A stretch of DNA of 14,800 nucleotides from an uncultured Bulleidia sp. (GCA_934757945.1 CAKVLT010000040.1:1-14800), one strand, 5' to 3'; shown: positions 6,305-13,216, counted from the stretch's first letter. Notes: generated by a model not told the origin, from the sequence alone. Made by a program: numbers and translations.

Positions 6305-8629
6305 TCACTCCACATTCTTTAAAGCTTCTTCCATCGGAATATGCGTAATCTTTACATACTCCAGAATTGCACATACCGCGTAACTTGTCATGCCGATGGC
6401 AAATAATTCCATATAGATAGTGGATGGCACCTCAAACAAAAGCCATCCGGACATAGACTCTTTAATCATGGACATCCATAATACTTGAATCATTTCATAA
6501 CATAAGGGAATACTTATCAGAAGACACAACATCACCACAATACTGATAGCCGCAATATAAATCCCTGCTATTTCTTTGGAAGAATATCCAAGAATCTTAG
6601 TCATGGAAATAGACTGCGTATTCTTTTCTATAATCACCTTGCTCATCAGATACATGAGTACAATAAAAATTAGTACTGAAAACCCGTCAATCAGATACAT
6701 AATACTGCCCATGGACACATCCAACTGTCTTGTAACTTTGGTCAGAGATTCTTCATTTACACATGTACCAATATATTCTTCAGGTATATCCTTGATTTCC
6801 TCATCCGAATAATAGCCTGCAAAGAAATCCGTTCCCAGATCAAACATCTCATTTAAAGTATCCATGTTCATATACAGGCAAAGGACTGTCTTATCGTCAT
6901 ATATATCATCTATGGTAAATGTATAGGTTTTGGAATCATATGGTTCTTTCAATATCAGCGTACTTCCTTTTCGCAAACCATATTTATCAGCAAGAAGATA
7001 AGAGGCATATACCTTCCCTTTTTCGAAGTTTTCATGAATATAGGCACTGTTTTCCTGAATACCGTAAATATTTACATCATCCTGTTTTACAGAAGGATCA
7101 TATTCTGTTTTTAAAGCATACGCACTGAACTTTTCAGCGCCTTCAGTATCCGTTTCAATATCTTTTGCATACTGCATCAAAGCAAGATAGGATTCCAGTT
7201 TTCTATCCTCTCTTTGTAAAGAAGAAGGCATTGTCAGAATATATTGATACTCAGCCACCATATTCTTTTCAATTGTCGATTGATATCCATCAAGTACCTT
7301 CGGTAGCATCAATCCAAAAAATAACAGTAATGATGCAAACAGAATTCCCGTAAATAAAGCCAGAAAGTCAGGAATATTCTGCAATGCCACACGTATTCTG
7401 AATCTGGATAAAAACGGTATGCGGTCAGTGAGAACCAGCGTTTTTCTATGAGAGGTTTTTTTCAGGTCTCTTCTTATCAGTTTCAAAGGAGAAATGCACA
7501 TCGTTTTATACAATACTCCAAAGGTAATGACTGCCATTAAAATCACCGGAATACATGTAGTGCGGATAAATGCGTCAGTATTCCATACTGTTACATAGGT
7601 TGGCAGAGAATAACTGCCATAATACATGCGCGCACAGATATCTTTTATTACCGTATACCCGACAATATTACCAATCAGTGCACTGATTAAAGTAACACTT
7701 ACTGGCATGAACATGTACTGTCCGACCATTTCCATGCGTGTATATCCCGAAGCACGTAGAGTACCGATTACATTGGATTCCCTGGCAATGGTATCCTTAA
7801 TAGTAATGGCAAATACAAATGCCATGATTACAATCACCATGTATAATAACACTTCCATCATGACACCATCACTGCCCATATCTTCACCTGTAAAGTTGAT
7901 AGCCTGATTCTGATACCGTGGAAGATATTCTTGTAAAGTAATGATGTTACTCATATCCTCCATTAAAGTATCACTTCTTTGTTTTTCATCCTCAACCTTA
8001 TCTGTATAGGTCCAGGAATAGGCATAGACTTTCTTAGAGGAATCAAACAGGTTCAGTGCTTCCTCTTTCACTATTCCCACACCGAATTTTACTGCATCAA
8101 ACATCATATCCCCATTATTTTGAAACAAAGCGGAGTAATCACTCAAAGCTACAAGTCCACTGATTTTCCATGTACGTGTTCCATCAGATAACGTATCTCC
8201 CACCGAAAGATGATTGTTATCTGCATACATTCTATCAATGGCAATTTGATCATCACTTTCAGGAAAATTTCCTTCCATCAGACATTCCAGATTCACTTTT
8301 TGTCTTTTGGCAAAAATACGTAAGGTACTTCCATTTTCCATGGCATCTTCCACATAAAAAGAATCATAGAGCTGTATCCCAAGATCTTCCAGCGATTGTT
8401 TGTCAACAACTGTCAATCTGGTATCTGTCACAAAGTGTCCGTCTTCCACATTGTACTTTTCAAAGCTTTCTTTATATGCCTGTAACATGGAATGATCCGC
8501 AACCATAAACCCACTGACAAATCCTATGGTGGAAACGAGCAACAGGAATATACCAAGGTATTTGCCTGGTTCTGAAACAAGTTCTCTCAAATATCTTTTT
8601 CGTAACGGATTCTTCATATTCCTTACCAT
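6305..8629 (-). CDS. ABC transporter permease with two FtsX-like domains (8 TM segments)
   Basis: The 774-residue integral membrane protein belongs to the MacB/FtsX (type VII) exporter class, which uses ATP hydrolysis for mechanical work on envelope substrates rather than classical transport. Hydrophobic segments lie near 24-45, 258-277, 307-328, 355-374, 421-443, 645-665, 688-711 and 735-757. Two extracytoplasmic domains of about 200 residues each (46-257 and 444-644) follow TM1 and TM5, giving two FtsX repeats. The cytoplasmic coupling segments TIARESNVIGTLRASGYTRME (about 280-300, after TM2) and SISMTKILGYSSKEI (after TM6) are typical of FtsX domains. Start ATG 8629 has AAAGGA 7 bases upstream and overlaps the ATPase stop (8623-8625), so translation is likely coupled. 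ATG 8617 is a less well placed alternative. The substrate is unknown; antimicrobial peptide defence or lipoprotein/cell-wall functions are the usual options. Confidence 0.9.
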   Translation of the reverse strand: MVRNMKNPLRKRYLRELVSEPGKYLGIFLLLVSTIGFVSGFMVADHSMLQAYKESFEKYNVEDGHFVTDTRLTVVDKQSLEDLGIQLYDSFYVEDAMENGSTLRIFAKRQKVNLECLMEGNFPESDDQIAIDRMYADNNHLSVGDTLSDGTRTWKISGLVALSDYSALFQNNGDMMFDAVKFGVGIVKEEALNLFDSSKKVYAYSWTYTDKVEDEKQRSDTLMEDMSNIITLQEYLPRYQNQAINFTGEDMGSDGVMMEVLLYMVIVIMAFVFAITIKDTIARESNVIGTLRASGYTRMEMVGQYMFMPVSVTLISALIGNIVGYTVIKDICARMYYGSYSLPTYVTVWNTDAFIRTTCIPVILMAVITFGVLYKTMCISPLKLIRRDLKKTSHRKTLVLTDRIPFLSRFRIRVALQNIPDFLALFTGILFASLLLFFGLMLPKVLDGYQSTIEKNMVAEYQYILTMPSSLQREDRKLESYLALMQYAKDIETDTEGAEKFSAYALKTEYDPSVKQDDVNIYGIQENSAYIHENFEKGKVYASYLLADKYGLRKGSTLILKEPYDSKTYTFTIDDIYDDKTVLCLYMNMDTLNEMFDLGTDFFAGYYSDEEIKDIPEEYIGTCVNEESLTKVTRQLDVSMGSIMYLIDGFSVLIFIVLMYLMSKVIIEKNTQSISMTKILGYSSKEIAGIYIAAISIVVMLCLLISIPLCYEMIQVLWMSMIKESMSGWLLFEVPSTIYMELFAIGMTSYAVCAILEYVKITHIPMEEALKNVE

Positions 8630-9321
8630 TCCAGATCCTTTGCGGCTGTTTTCTCTGTATTCTGTATCACTTTACGTATCGTGCCATCTCTTAACTTCAC
8701 CACAATATCCGCCATATATTGCATGGCCGCATTATGTGTCACCATGACAATAGTTGTGCCATATTTCTGATTAACTGTTTCAAGCAGCTGCAGAATATCT
8801 TTGGAAGTGTGATAGTCCAGAGCCCCTGTAGGTTCATCACACAATAACACATCAGGATTTTTTACAATTGCTCTTCCGATAGAGGTGCGCTGCTGTTGCC
8901 CTCCGGACAATTGATTAGGTAGTTTATTCTGATGCTGAGTAAGCCCTAAAGTCTCCAGAAGACTGTCAATATCCAGAGGGTGCTTACTTAAATACGCTCC
9001 AACTTCAATATTTTCTCTGACAGTCAGATTTGGAATGAGATTATACATCTGGAAAATATACCCAAGATGATTTCTTCGATACAAAGACAACTGCTTTTCC
9101 TTCATCCCTTTCATTTCGTTACCCTCAATGCATATAGATCCGCTATCCGCCTGATCTATACCACCAATAATATTTAGCAAAGTACTTTTCCCAGATCCAC
9201 TGGGACCAAGAAGCACACATATCTGTCCCTTCTGAATAGCAATATTGATACCTTTCAGAACTTCCACAGCATTCTCTTTTTCCCCGTAAGACTTATGAAT
9301 ATCCTTAATTTCCAAAAACAT
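8623..9321 (-). CDS. ABC transporter ATP-binding protein, MacB/LolD type
   Basis: The 232-residue ATPase energises the downstream FtsX-like permease. Visible motifs are Walker A GPSGSGKST (39-47), Q-loop IFQMYNLIPNLTVREN (Gln about 91), signature LSGGQQQR (138-145), Walker B VLLCDEPTGALD (from 158) and the H-loop in VMVTHN (His 196). The DEPTGALD form and Q-loop text are characteristic of the MacB/LolD/FtsE-related group, in agreement with the partner. ATG 9321 is chosen: AGGGGGG (9327-9333) lies 5 bases before it. A GTG at 9336 is in frame, but it would place this ribosome binding site inside the coding region. It is the first gene of a three-gene operon controlled by the twin-operator promoter at 9341-9403. 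Confidence 0.95.
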   Translation of the reverse strand: MFLEIKDIHKSYGEKENAVEVLKGINIAIQKGQICVLLGPSGSGKSTLLNIIGGIDQADSGSICIEGNEMKGMKEKQLSLYRRNHLGYIFQMYNLIPNLTVRENIEVGAYLSKHPLDIDSLLETLGLTQHQNKLPNQLSGGQQQRTSIGRAIVKNPDVLLCDEPTGALDYHTSKDILQLLETVNQKYGTTIVMVTHNAAMQYMADIVVKLRDGTIRKVIQNTEKTAAKDLEW

Positions 9322-9340
9322 AGATTCCCCCCTCACAGTG

Positions 9341-9358
9341 AGTTAGTTTTATCTAACT
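9341..9358. promoter_or_regulatory. Operator copy 1 of the ABC operon
   Basis: AGTTAG-N6-CTAACT is a perfect 6+6+6 inverted repeat. It lies immediately downstream of the predicted transcription start and before the ribosome binding site, where a bound repressor would block elongation or promoter escape. A second copy lies 45 bp upstream, centre to centre. Confidence 0.6.
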
Positions 9359-9365
9359 TATGCTT

Positions 9366-9394
9366 ATCCTATACCTGTTCCAGAAAGTTTGCAA
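9366..9394 (-). promoter_or_regulatory. Promoter of the ABC export operon
   Basis: On the minus strand TTGCAA (9389-9394) and TAGGAT (9366-9371) are 17 bases apart. The -35 box lies inside operator copy 2. The predicted start is near 9359, giving a leader of about 38 bases. Confidence 0.5.
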
Positions 9395-9403
9395 TAACTA
9401 ACT
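9386..9403. promoter_or_regulatory. Operator copy 2 of the ABC operon
   Basis: AGTTTG-N6-CTAACT has the same spacing as copy 1, with one changed base in the left arm. It covers the -35 box of the ABC operon. A pair of identical-geometry sites bracketing one promoter points to a dedicated repressor of TetR, MarR or PadR type. No such gene is adjacent. Confidence 0.55.
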
Positions 9404-9414
9404 GAAATTTTATC

Positions 9415-9442
9415 TTGAACAATACAGAACTCATGGTATACT
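9415..9442 (+). promoter_or_regulatory. Promoter of tRNA-Leu
   Basis: TTGAAC (9415-9420) and TATACT (9437-9442) are 16 bases apart, and TG at 9434-9435 makes it an extended -10. Transcription should begin near 9449, four bases before the mature tRNA. Its -35 box is 20 bases from the -35 box of the divergent ABC promoter. Confidence 0.7.
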
Positions 9443-9452
9443 TATTTAGCAC

Positions 9453-9534
9453 GCACCAGTGGTGGAATCGGCAGACACGTACGCTTGAGGGGCGTATGGA
9501 GCAATCCGTGCAAGTTCAAGTCTTGTCTGGTGCA
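9453..9534 (+). tRNA. tRNA-Leu (anticodon GAG)
   Basis: All cloverleaf parts can be drawn. The acceptor stem is GCACCAG / CTGGTGC, with discriminator A9534. The D-stem is GTG / CAC. The anticodon stem TACGC / GCGTA encloses loop TTGAGGG, anticodon GAG at 9487-9489. A long class II variable arm (GGA-GCAA-TCC, 9498-9507) follows, then the T-stem GCAAG / CTTGT with loop TTCAAGT. The long variable arm and GAG anticodon agree on leucine (CUC/CUU codons). CCA is not encoded and must be added. The gene stands alone with its own promoter and terminator. Confidence 0.96.
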
Positions 9535-9537
9535 CTT

Positions 9538-9566
9538 AAAAAGGTATCCTTCGGGATACCTTTTTT
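9538..9566. terminator. Bidirectional terminator shared by tRNA-Leu and yfmM
   Basis: GGTATCC-TTCG-GGATACC (9543-9560) is a 7-bp stem capped by a stable cUUCGg tetraloop, flanked by an A-run (9538-9542) and a T-run (9561-9566). It ends the tRNA transcript on the plus strand. On the minus strand its A/T arms overlap the yfmM stop codon (9565-9567) and end that mRNA. Confidence 0.92.
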
Positions 9567-11115
9567 ATATCTGTTTTGTTGTCCATTCTTCACAATTGAT
9601 GATCTTATCCGCAAAGCTTTCATAGAAATATGGTTCATGACAAACCATCAGAACAGAACCTTCATATGCCTGTAGTGCGCGCTGCAATTCATTTTTAGCA
9701 TCTTCATCAAGATGATTGGTAGGTTCGTCCAGTACCAGCACATTACTTGGCTGATGCATCAGCTTGCATAAACGCACCTTAGCCTGTTCTCCACCGGATA
9801 ATACCTTCATTTTGGACTCAATATGTTTTTCCAGTAATCCGCATTTGGCCAGGGCATTACGGACTTCATACTGACTCCAGGATGGGAAAGTATCCCAGAT
9901 TTCCTGCAGACATGTCTTATCACTGGCAGACTCTTCCTGTTGAAAGTAAGCAACTTCCACATTGTCCCCTTCTTCGACTTTTCCTTCAATAGAAGGAATT
10001 TTCCCCAGAAGACTTTTTAAAAGAGTTGTCTTACCAATACCATTGGCACCTGTCAGGACCACTTTCTGCTTTCTTTCCAGTTCAAAATGAATTGGTGTAG
10101 ATAAAGGTGTGTCATAGCCAATAACAAGATTCGAAGCCTCAAAAATGACTTTAGAAGGTGTTTTTGCGAGTTTAAAATCAAAATGAGGTTTTGGCTTTTC
10201 TCTTTCCAGTTCAATCAGTTCCATCGCATCCAGTTTCTTCTGCCTGGACATTGCCATATTTCTTGTGGCAACTCTTGCCTTATTTCTTGCAACGAAGTCT
10301 TTCAGATCAGCAATTTCTTTCTGCTGACGTTTATAGGCAGCTTCTTTCTGAGCCTTCTGCATTTCATAGACTTCCACAAAATTATCATAATTTCCAGGAT
10401 ATCTGTTCAGCTGACTGTCATGAATATGATAGATAACATTCACTACCTTATTTAAGAACGGAAGATCATGAGAAATCAGCAGAAATGCATTCTCATAATT
10501 CATCAGATATCTTTCCAGCCACTGAATATGTTGTACGTCCAGGTAGTTTGTAGGTTCGTCAAGCAATAAGATATCCGGTTTTTCCAGCAACAACTTTGCC
10601 AGAAGTGTCTTTGTACGCTGTCCTCCGGATAATTCCTGTACATCTTTATCCAGGCCAAGGTCAAAAATACCAAGAGCTCTGGATACTTCATCGATTTTAG
10701 CATCCAGCGTATAAAAATCATGGGCATTTAACAGATCCTGAAGTTCGCTTGCTTCGTTCATCAATGCGTCCATATCCGCATTTTCATCAGACATCTGCAT
10801 ATACAGATCATTCATATGGGCTTCCATATCAAACAGATCTTCAAAGGCTGACTGCAACACATCTCTGATCGTCATTCCTTTTTTTAATGTAGCATGTTGG
10901 TCAAGGTATCCTACCTTGACATTCTTGGCCCATAAGATTTTCCCTTCATCTACTTCCATCTGTCGTGTGATGACTTTCAGGAAAGTGGATTTTCCTTCTC
11001 CATTAGGACCTACCAGACCGATGTGCTCTCCTTTATTCATTCTGAAAGACACATCTTCCAGAATCACTCTGTCTCCAAAACTGTGATTTAAGTTGTCTAC
11101 TTGTAATATGCTCAT
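9565..11115 (-). CDS. yfmM: ABC-F family ATPase (YfmM-like translation factor)
   Basis: The 516-residue soluble protein has two ABC domains and no membrane segment. ABC-F proteins bind the ribosomal E site to relieve stalled or antibiotic-bound ribosomes. Visible motifs are Walker A GPNGEGKST (36-44), signature LSGGQ (162-166), Walker B ILLLDEP (182-188), second Walker A GANGIGKTT (356-364), signature LSGGE (439-443) and Walker B VLVLDEPTNHLD (from 459). Between the domains, about 240-320, is the charged helical linker (KDFVARNKARVATRNMAMSR) that reaches towards the peptidyl-tRNA. From memory the text closely parallels Bacillus subtilis YfmM from the first residues (MSILQV-NL-H-FGDR) to the C-terminal CE-WTTK; whether it gives resistance or has a housekeeping role is unknown. 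Start ATG 11115 has GGAGAG just upstream (11118-11123). A structured RNA with a terminator lies upstream. Confidence 0.93.
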   Translation of the reverse strand: MSILQVDNLNHSFGDRVILEDVSFRMNKGEHIGLVGPNGEGKSTFLKVITRQMEVDEGKILWAKNVKVGYLDQHATLKKGMTIRDVLQSAFEDLFDMEAHMNDLYMQMSDENADMDALMNEASELQDLLNAHDFYTLDAKIDEVSRALGIFDLGLDKDVQELSGGQRTKTLLAKLLLEKPDILLLDEPTNYLDVQHIQWLERYLMNYENAFLLISHDLPFLNKVVNVIYHIHDSQLNRYPGNYDNFVEVYEMQKAQKEAAYKRQQKEIADLKDFVARNKARVATRNMAMSRQKKLDAMELIELEREKPKPHFDFKLAKTPSKVIFEASNLVIGYDTPLSTPIHFELERKQKVVLTGANGIGKTTLLKSLLGKIPSIEGKVEEGDNVEVAYFQQEESASDKTCLQEIWDTFPSWSQYEVRNALAKCGLLEKHIESKMKVLSGGEQAKVRLCKLMHQPSNVLVLDEPTNHLDEDAKNELQRALQAYEGSVLMVCHEPYFYESFADKIINCEEWTTKQI

Positions 11116-11139
11116 ATCTCTCCGCCTTTTCCAGGAGTC

Positions 11140-11148
11140 ATTATACCA
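11140..11148 (-). promoter_or_regulatory. Proximal extended -10 promoter of yfmM
   Basis: The minus strand reads TG-G-TATAAT, a perfect extended -10 element, with no clear -35 at 16-18 bases. Transcription would begin near 11133, leaving a short leader that keeps the GGAGAG ribosome binding site. It lies downstream of the terminator at 11157-11186, so it would bypass it. Confidence 0.5.
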
Positions 11149-11156
11149 AAAGGCAT

Positions 11157-11190
11157 AAAAAAAACAGCCCTATTTTACGGCGGCTGATTT
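11157..11190 (-). terminator. Intrinsic terminator upstream of yfmM
   Basis: On the minus strand CAGCC / GGCTG (11182-11186 and 11165-11169) forms a GC-rich stem with a 12-base loop, and the final arm runs straight into eight T's (reverse of 11157-11164). AAA upstream can extend pairing into the T-run past one mismatch. It precedes the yfmM start by about 40 bases, so it is either an attenuator or the end of a separate small RNA. Confidence 0.7.
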
Positions 11191-11290
11191 CCGGTAAGAC
11201 AAGTTATGAACGAAAAGGACCTGTCTTAGTTCTATCTTATATACAAGGTGGAGTCTATCACCTTCCACCTTGTGTCACATCTCTGTTTAC
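11157..11290 (-). ncRNA. Candidate structured leader/small RNA upstream of yfmM
   Basis: About 134 bases of minus-strand RNA can fold into three successive hairpins. Hairpin 1 (11243-11273) has a perfect 10-bp stem ACAAGGTGGA / TCCACCTTGT with an 11-base loop. Hairpin 2 (11195-11228) has a 10-bp stem TAAGACAGGT / ACTTGTCTTA, with one G-U pair and a 14-base loop. Hairpin 3 is the intrinsic terminator at 11157-11186. A TATAAT (reverse of 11297-11302) lies a suitable distance upstream, though its -35 is poor. The order fits a transcription attenuator of the ABC-F gene, as known for several antibiotic-inducible ABC-F genes, or an independent terminated small RNA. I recognise no known riboswitch or T-box core. 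Confidence 0.5.
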
Positions 11291-11296
11291 ACTATT

Positions 11297-11302
11297 ATTA
11301 TA
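11297..11302 (-). promoter_or_regulatory. Distal -10 box for the yfmM leader RNA
   Basis: TATAAT on the minus strand would start a transcript near 11290, just before hairpin 1 of the leader. The surroundings are very AT-rich and no convincing -35 is seen at 16-18 bases, so the assignment rests mainly on position. Confidence 0.35.
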
Positions 11303-11343
11303 TTGTCTATTTTTGATTATAATTAACACTATTTATCCTAAAA

Positions 11344-11359
11344 TATAGTACAATATTGT
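11344..11359 (+). promoter_or_regulatory. Promoter region and palindrome of the AraC-type gene
   Basis: Overlapping -10 candidates TATAGT (11344-11349) and TACAAT (11349-11354) lie just before the ATG at 11365. TTAACA (11323-11328) could be a -35, at 15 or 20 bases. The 10-bp palindrome ACAATATTGT (11350-11359) overlaps the -10 and start point and is a possible autoregulatory site. Confidence 0.4.
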
Positions 11360-11364
11360 CATAT

Positions 11365-12207
11365 ATGAACAATACAACTATTCTTCCTGTTTCGATGGAT
11401 ATTCTGGCCATTTCAAAAAATACAGCACAAAACTGGCTGTACAGCAATCAATTCAAGATTGGGCTTGTCATAGAAGGTACTTTAACACTTCACGCAGGTA
11501 GTCAAACCACTCTTGTACATACTGGAGATGGGTTTTTCATCAATACTCAGGTGCGTCATCTGTTTACCACTGCCACTAACGACCCCGTATTACTTTACAA
11601 CGTCTGTTTTCATCCACGTATCATCGGAGGAAGTGCCGACTCTGTATACTGGCAGAAGTATGTGAATCCTTTATCCTCTAATACCTCTTACCCTTTACAG
11701 GTATTTCATAAACAGCAGGCCAGCGATGAAGAATCTCTGCAACACATCCTGCATGTGTTACGCACCTTGCAATACAGGATTCCAGGATATGAATTGCTTG
11801 TAAGAAATGAATTATCTTTTGTTATTTTAGACCTTATCGGAAGACAATCCTTTGAACAGAATGTCATTTCAAGAAAACAGTTACGAAATGAAGAAAGAAT
11901 TCATCTCATGATGCAATATATAGAACAGCATTATACAGAATCCATTTCACTGCAGGAACTGTCATCTAGTATTTCCATCTCCGTCAGTGAATGCATACGC
12001 TGCTTTAAAGACACATTGATGATGACACCCATCAACTACATACGCATGTTCAGACTGATCAAGGCACAAGAGCAGATACTGCATACCAATAAAACAATTT
12101 TTGAAATTGCCTATGACTGTGGATTCCAGGAAACCAGTTATTTCAACAAATGTTTTAAAAAACAGTATAAACAAACCCCTTTACAGTATCGACTGCACAA
12201 CCAATAG
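11365..12207 (+). CDS. AraC-family transcriptional regulator with cupin-like sensor domain
   Basis: This 280-residue protein has an N-terminal cupin-like domain (about 20-85: GLVIEGTLTLHAG, TGDGFFINTQVRH), expected to bind a sugar or other small ligand. The C-terminal AraC double helix-turn-helix spans about 175-278. The second motif is clear: TIFEIAYDCGFQETSYFNKCFKKQYKQTP is spread over 244-272 and holds the signature F-x-x-x-SYF-x-x-x-FKK pattern. The length is usual for the family. No Shine-Dalgarno sequence precedes ATG 11365, and an in-frame TTG nine bases upstream is no better. Targets are not shown; the gene is followed 34 bases later by the MYG1 gene on the same strand and faces away from yfmM. 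It might control either neighbour or itself. Confidence 0.9.
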   Translation: MNNTTILPVSMDILAISKNTAQNWLYSNQFKIGLVIEGTLTLHAGSQTTLVHTGDGFFINTQVRHLFTTATNDPVLLYNVCFHPRIIGGSADSVYWQKYVNPLSSNTSYPLQVFHKQQASDEESLQHILHVLRTLQYRIPGYELLVRNELSFVILDLIGRQSFEQNVISRKQLRNEERIHLMMQYIEQHYTESISLQELSSSISISVSECIRCFKDTLMMTPINYIRMFRLIKAQEQILHTNKTIFEIAYDCGFQETSYFNKCFKKQYKQTPLQYRLHNQ

Positions 12208-12216
12208 TGGTACAAT
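12208..12216 (+). promoter_or_regulatory. Possible extended -10 promoter of the MYG1-family gene
   Basis: TG-G-TACAAT begins directly after the AraC stop codon and lies 25 bases before the MYG1 start. No good -35 is seen. The MYG1 gene may therefore have its own promoter besides read-through from the AraC gene. Confidence 0.35.
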
Positions 12217-12241
12217 AAGGAACGTTTTAAAGGAGAGAACT

Positions 12242-13216
12242 ATGTACAATTCTTTACATTTATATACACATGACGGTTTATTCCATGCGGATGATGTATT
12301 TGCAACTGCACTCATCTCTTTAATGACAAAAGAATACGATGTCACAAGAGGCCCGGATACAGAAATCCCTGAAGATAAAACAGACTGGATAATCTTTGAT
12401 ATCGGAGGAGGAGAATTTGATCATCACTCCCCAGAAAACAAAGAAGCTAACGGATGTCATCCCAATACAGATATTCCTTACGCTGCCTGTGGCCTTATCT
12501 GGAAAAAGTATTATCAGGAGATTCTGGAAGCTATTGACTGTCCTGAAGAATACTATGAAAAAGTCTATGTCAGACTGGAAAATACATTGATTGCAGGCAT
12601 TGATGCCTTCGATAACGGCTATAATCCTGTGGCAGGTGCCATGGAAGAAATGCCAAATATCCCTGATGATCAGAAGAAAAAGATTGTAGCTCAGGGAAAT
12701 TATGCCTTCTCTATCTCTCAGATTATTAAAGATTTTAATCCCGGATGGAATTCTGATTACAGCTATTATGAAGCTTTCCTGGATGCTGTATCCTTTGCCA
12801 AAGATATCCTGATGAACCGTCTTGACAGCATCATTTCTTCCCTGGACGGAAGAGATTATGTCTTACAATGTATTTCCTTCAGTTCCAACCACCTGATGAT
12901 TATGGATCAGTTTGCCCCATGGGAAGGCGTCCTGAATTCTCAGAAAAATGATCCTAAAGCAAAAGACATCTATTATGTTATCTATCCTGCTTTAAGAGGA
13001 GGCTGGAATATCCAGTGTGCCTTAAATAACAGTGATGATCGCACCAGTTATCGTCATCCTCTGCCATCAGAGTGGTATGGATTACGTTATGAAGAACTCG
13101 CAAAAGTATCCGGTGTGGAAACTGCTCAGTTCTGTCATGTCTCAGGATTTTTAGCAGGTTGTAAAACACAGAGTGATGCATTAAAAATGGCTTCCATTGC
13201 CTTATCAAGAAAATAA
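12242..13216 (+). CDS. MYG1/UPF0160 family protein (predicted metal-dependent phosphohydrolase/exonuclease)
   Basis: The 324-residue protein carries the MYG1 family hallmarks in order: THDGLFHADDVFA (9-21; His10, His15, Asp17), DIGGGEFDHH (53-62, the DHH-like motif) and GIDAFDNG (109-116). These acidic and histidine residues are expected to hold metal ions as in DHH phosphoesterases. Eukaryotic MYG1 is reported as a 3'-5' RNA exonuclease; the bacterial role is not established. A C-terminal region with FSSNHLMIMDQFAPWE and WYGLRYEELAKVSG completes the usual domain. Start ATG 12242 has AAAGGAGAG 5-13 bases upstream. An in-frame start at 12101 would overlap the AraC gene and is rejected. The length is typical for bacterial members. 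Confidence 0.9.
   Translation: MYNSLHLYTHDGLFHADDVFATALISLMTKEYDVTRGPDTEIPEDKTDWIIFDIGGGEFDHHSPENKEANGCHPNTDIPYAACGLIWKKYYQEILEAIDCPEEYYEKVYVRLENTLIAGIDAFDNGYNPVAGAMEEMPNIPDDQKKKIVAQGNYAFSISQIIKDFNPGWNSDYSYYEAFLDAVSFAKDILMNRLDSIISSLDGRDYVLQCISFSSNHLMIMDQFAPWEGVLNSQKNDPKAKDIYYVIYPALRGGWNIQCALNNSDDRTSYRHPLPSEWYGLRYEELAKVSGVETAQFCHVSGFLAGCKTQSDALKMASIALSRK

Noticed and set aside
6294..6374. Longer lipoprotein start at 6374
   Set aside because: It lies inside the permease gene and would bury the lipoprotein signal 27 residues in.
9322..9336. GTG start at 9336 for the ATPase
   Set aside because: The AGGGGGG ribosome binding site is placed for ATG 9321 and would be inside the coding region.
9415..9675. 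86-codon plus-strand reading frame
   Set aside because: It covers the tRNA-Leu gene and terminator and then the antisense of yfmM; no ribosome binding site or protein character.
11243..11273. T-box-like AAGGTGGA element
   Set aside because: It resembles the T-box AGGGTGGNACC only superficially; the stem is a simple inverted repeat, no specifier loop is visible and the downstream gene is not a tRNA-ligase or amino-acid gene.
12101..12241. Longer MYG1 start inside the AraC gene
   Set aside because: The extra 47 residues are AraC read out of frame; AAAGGAGAG serves ATG 12242.
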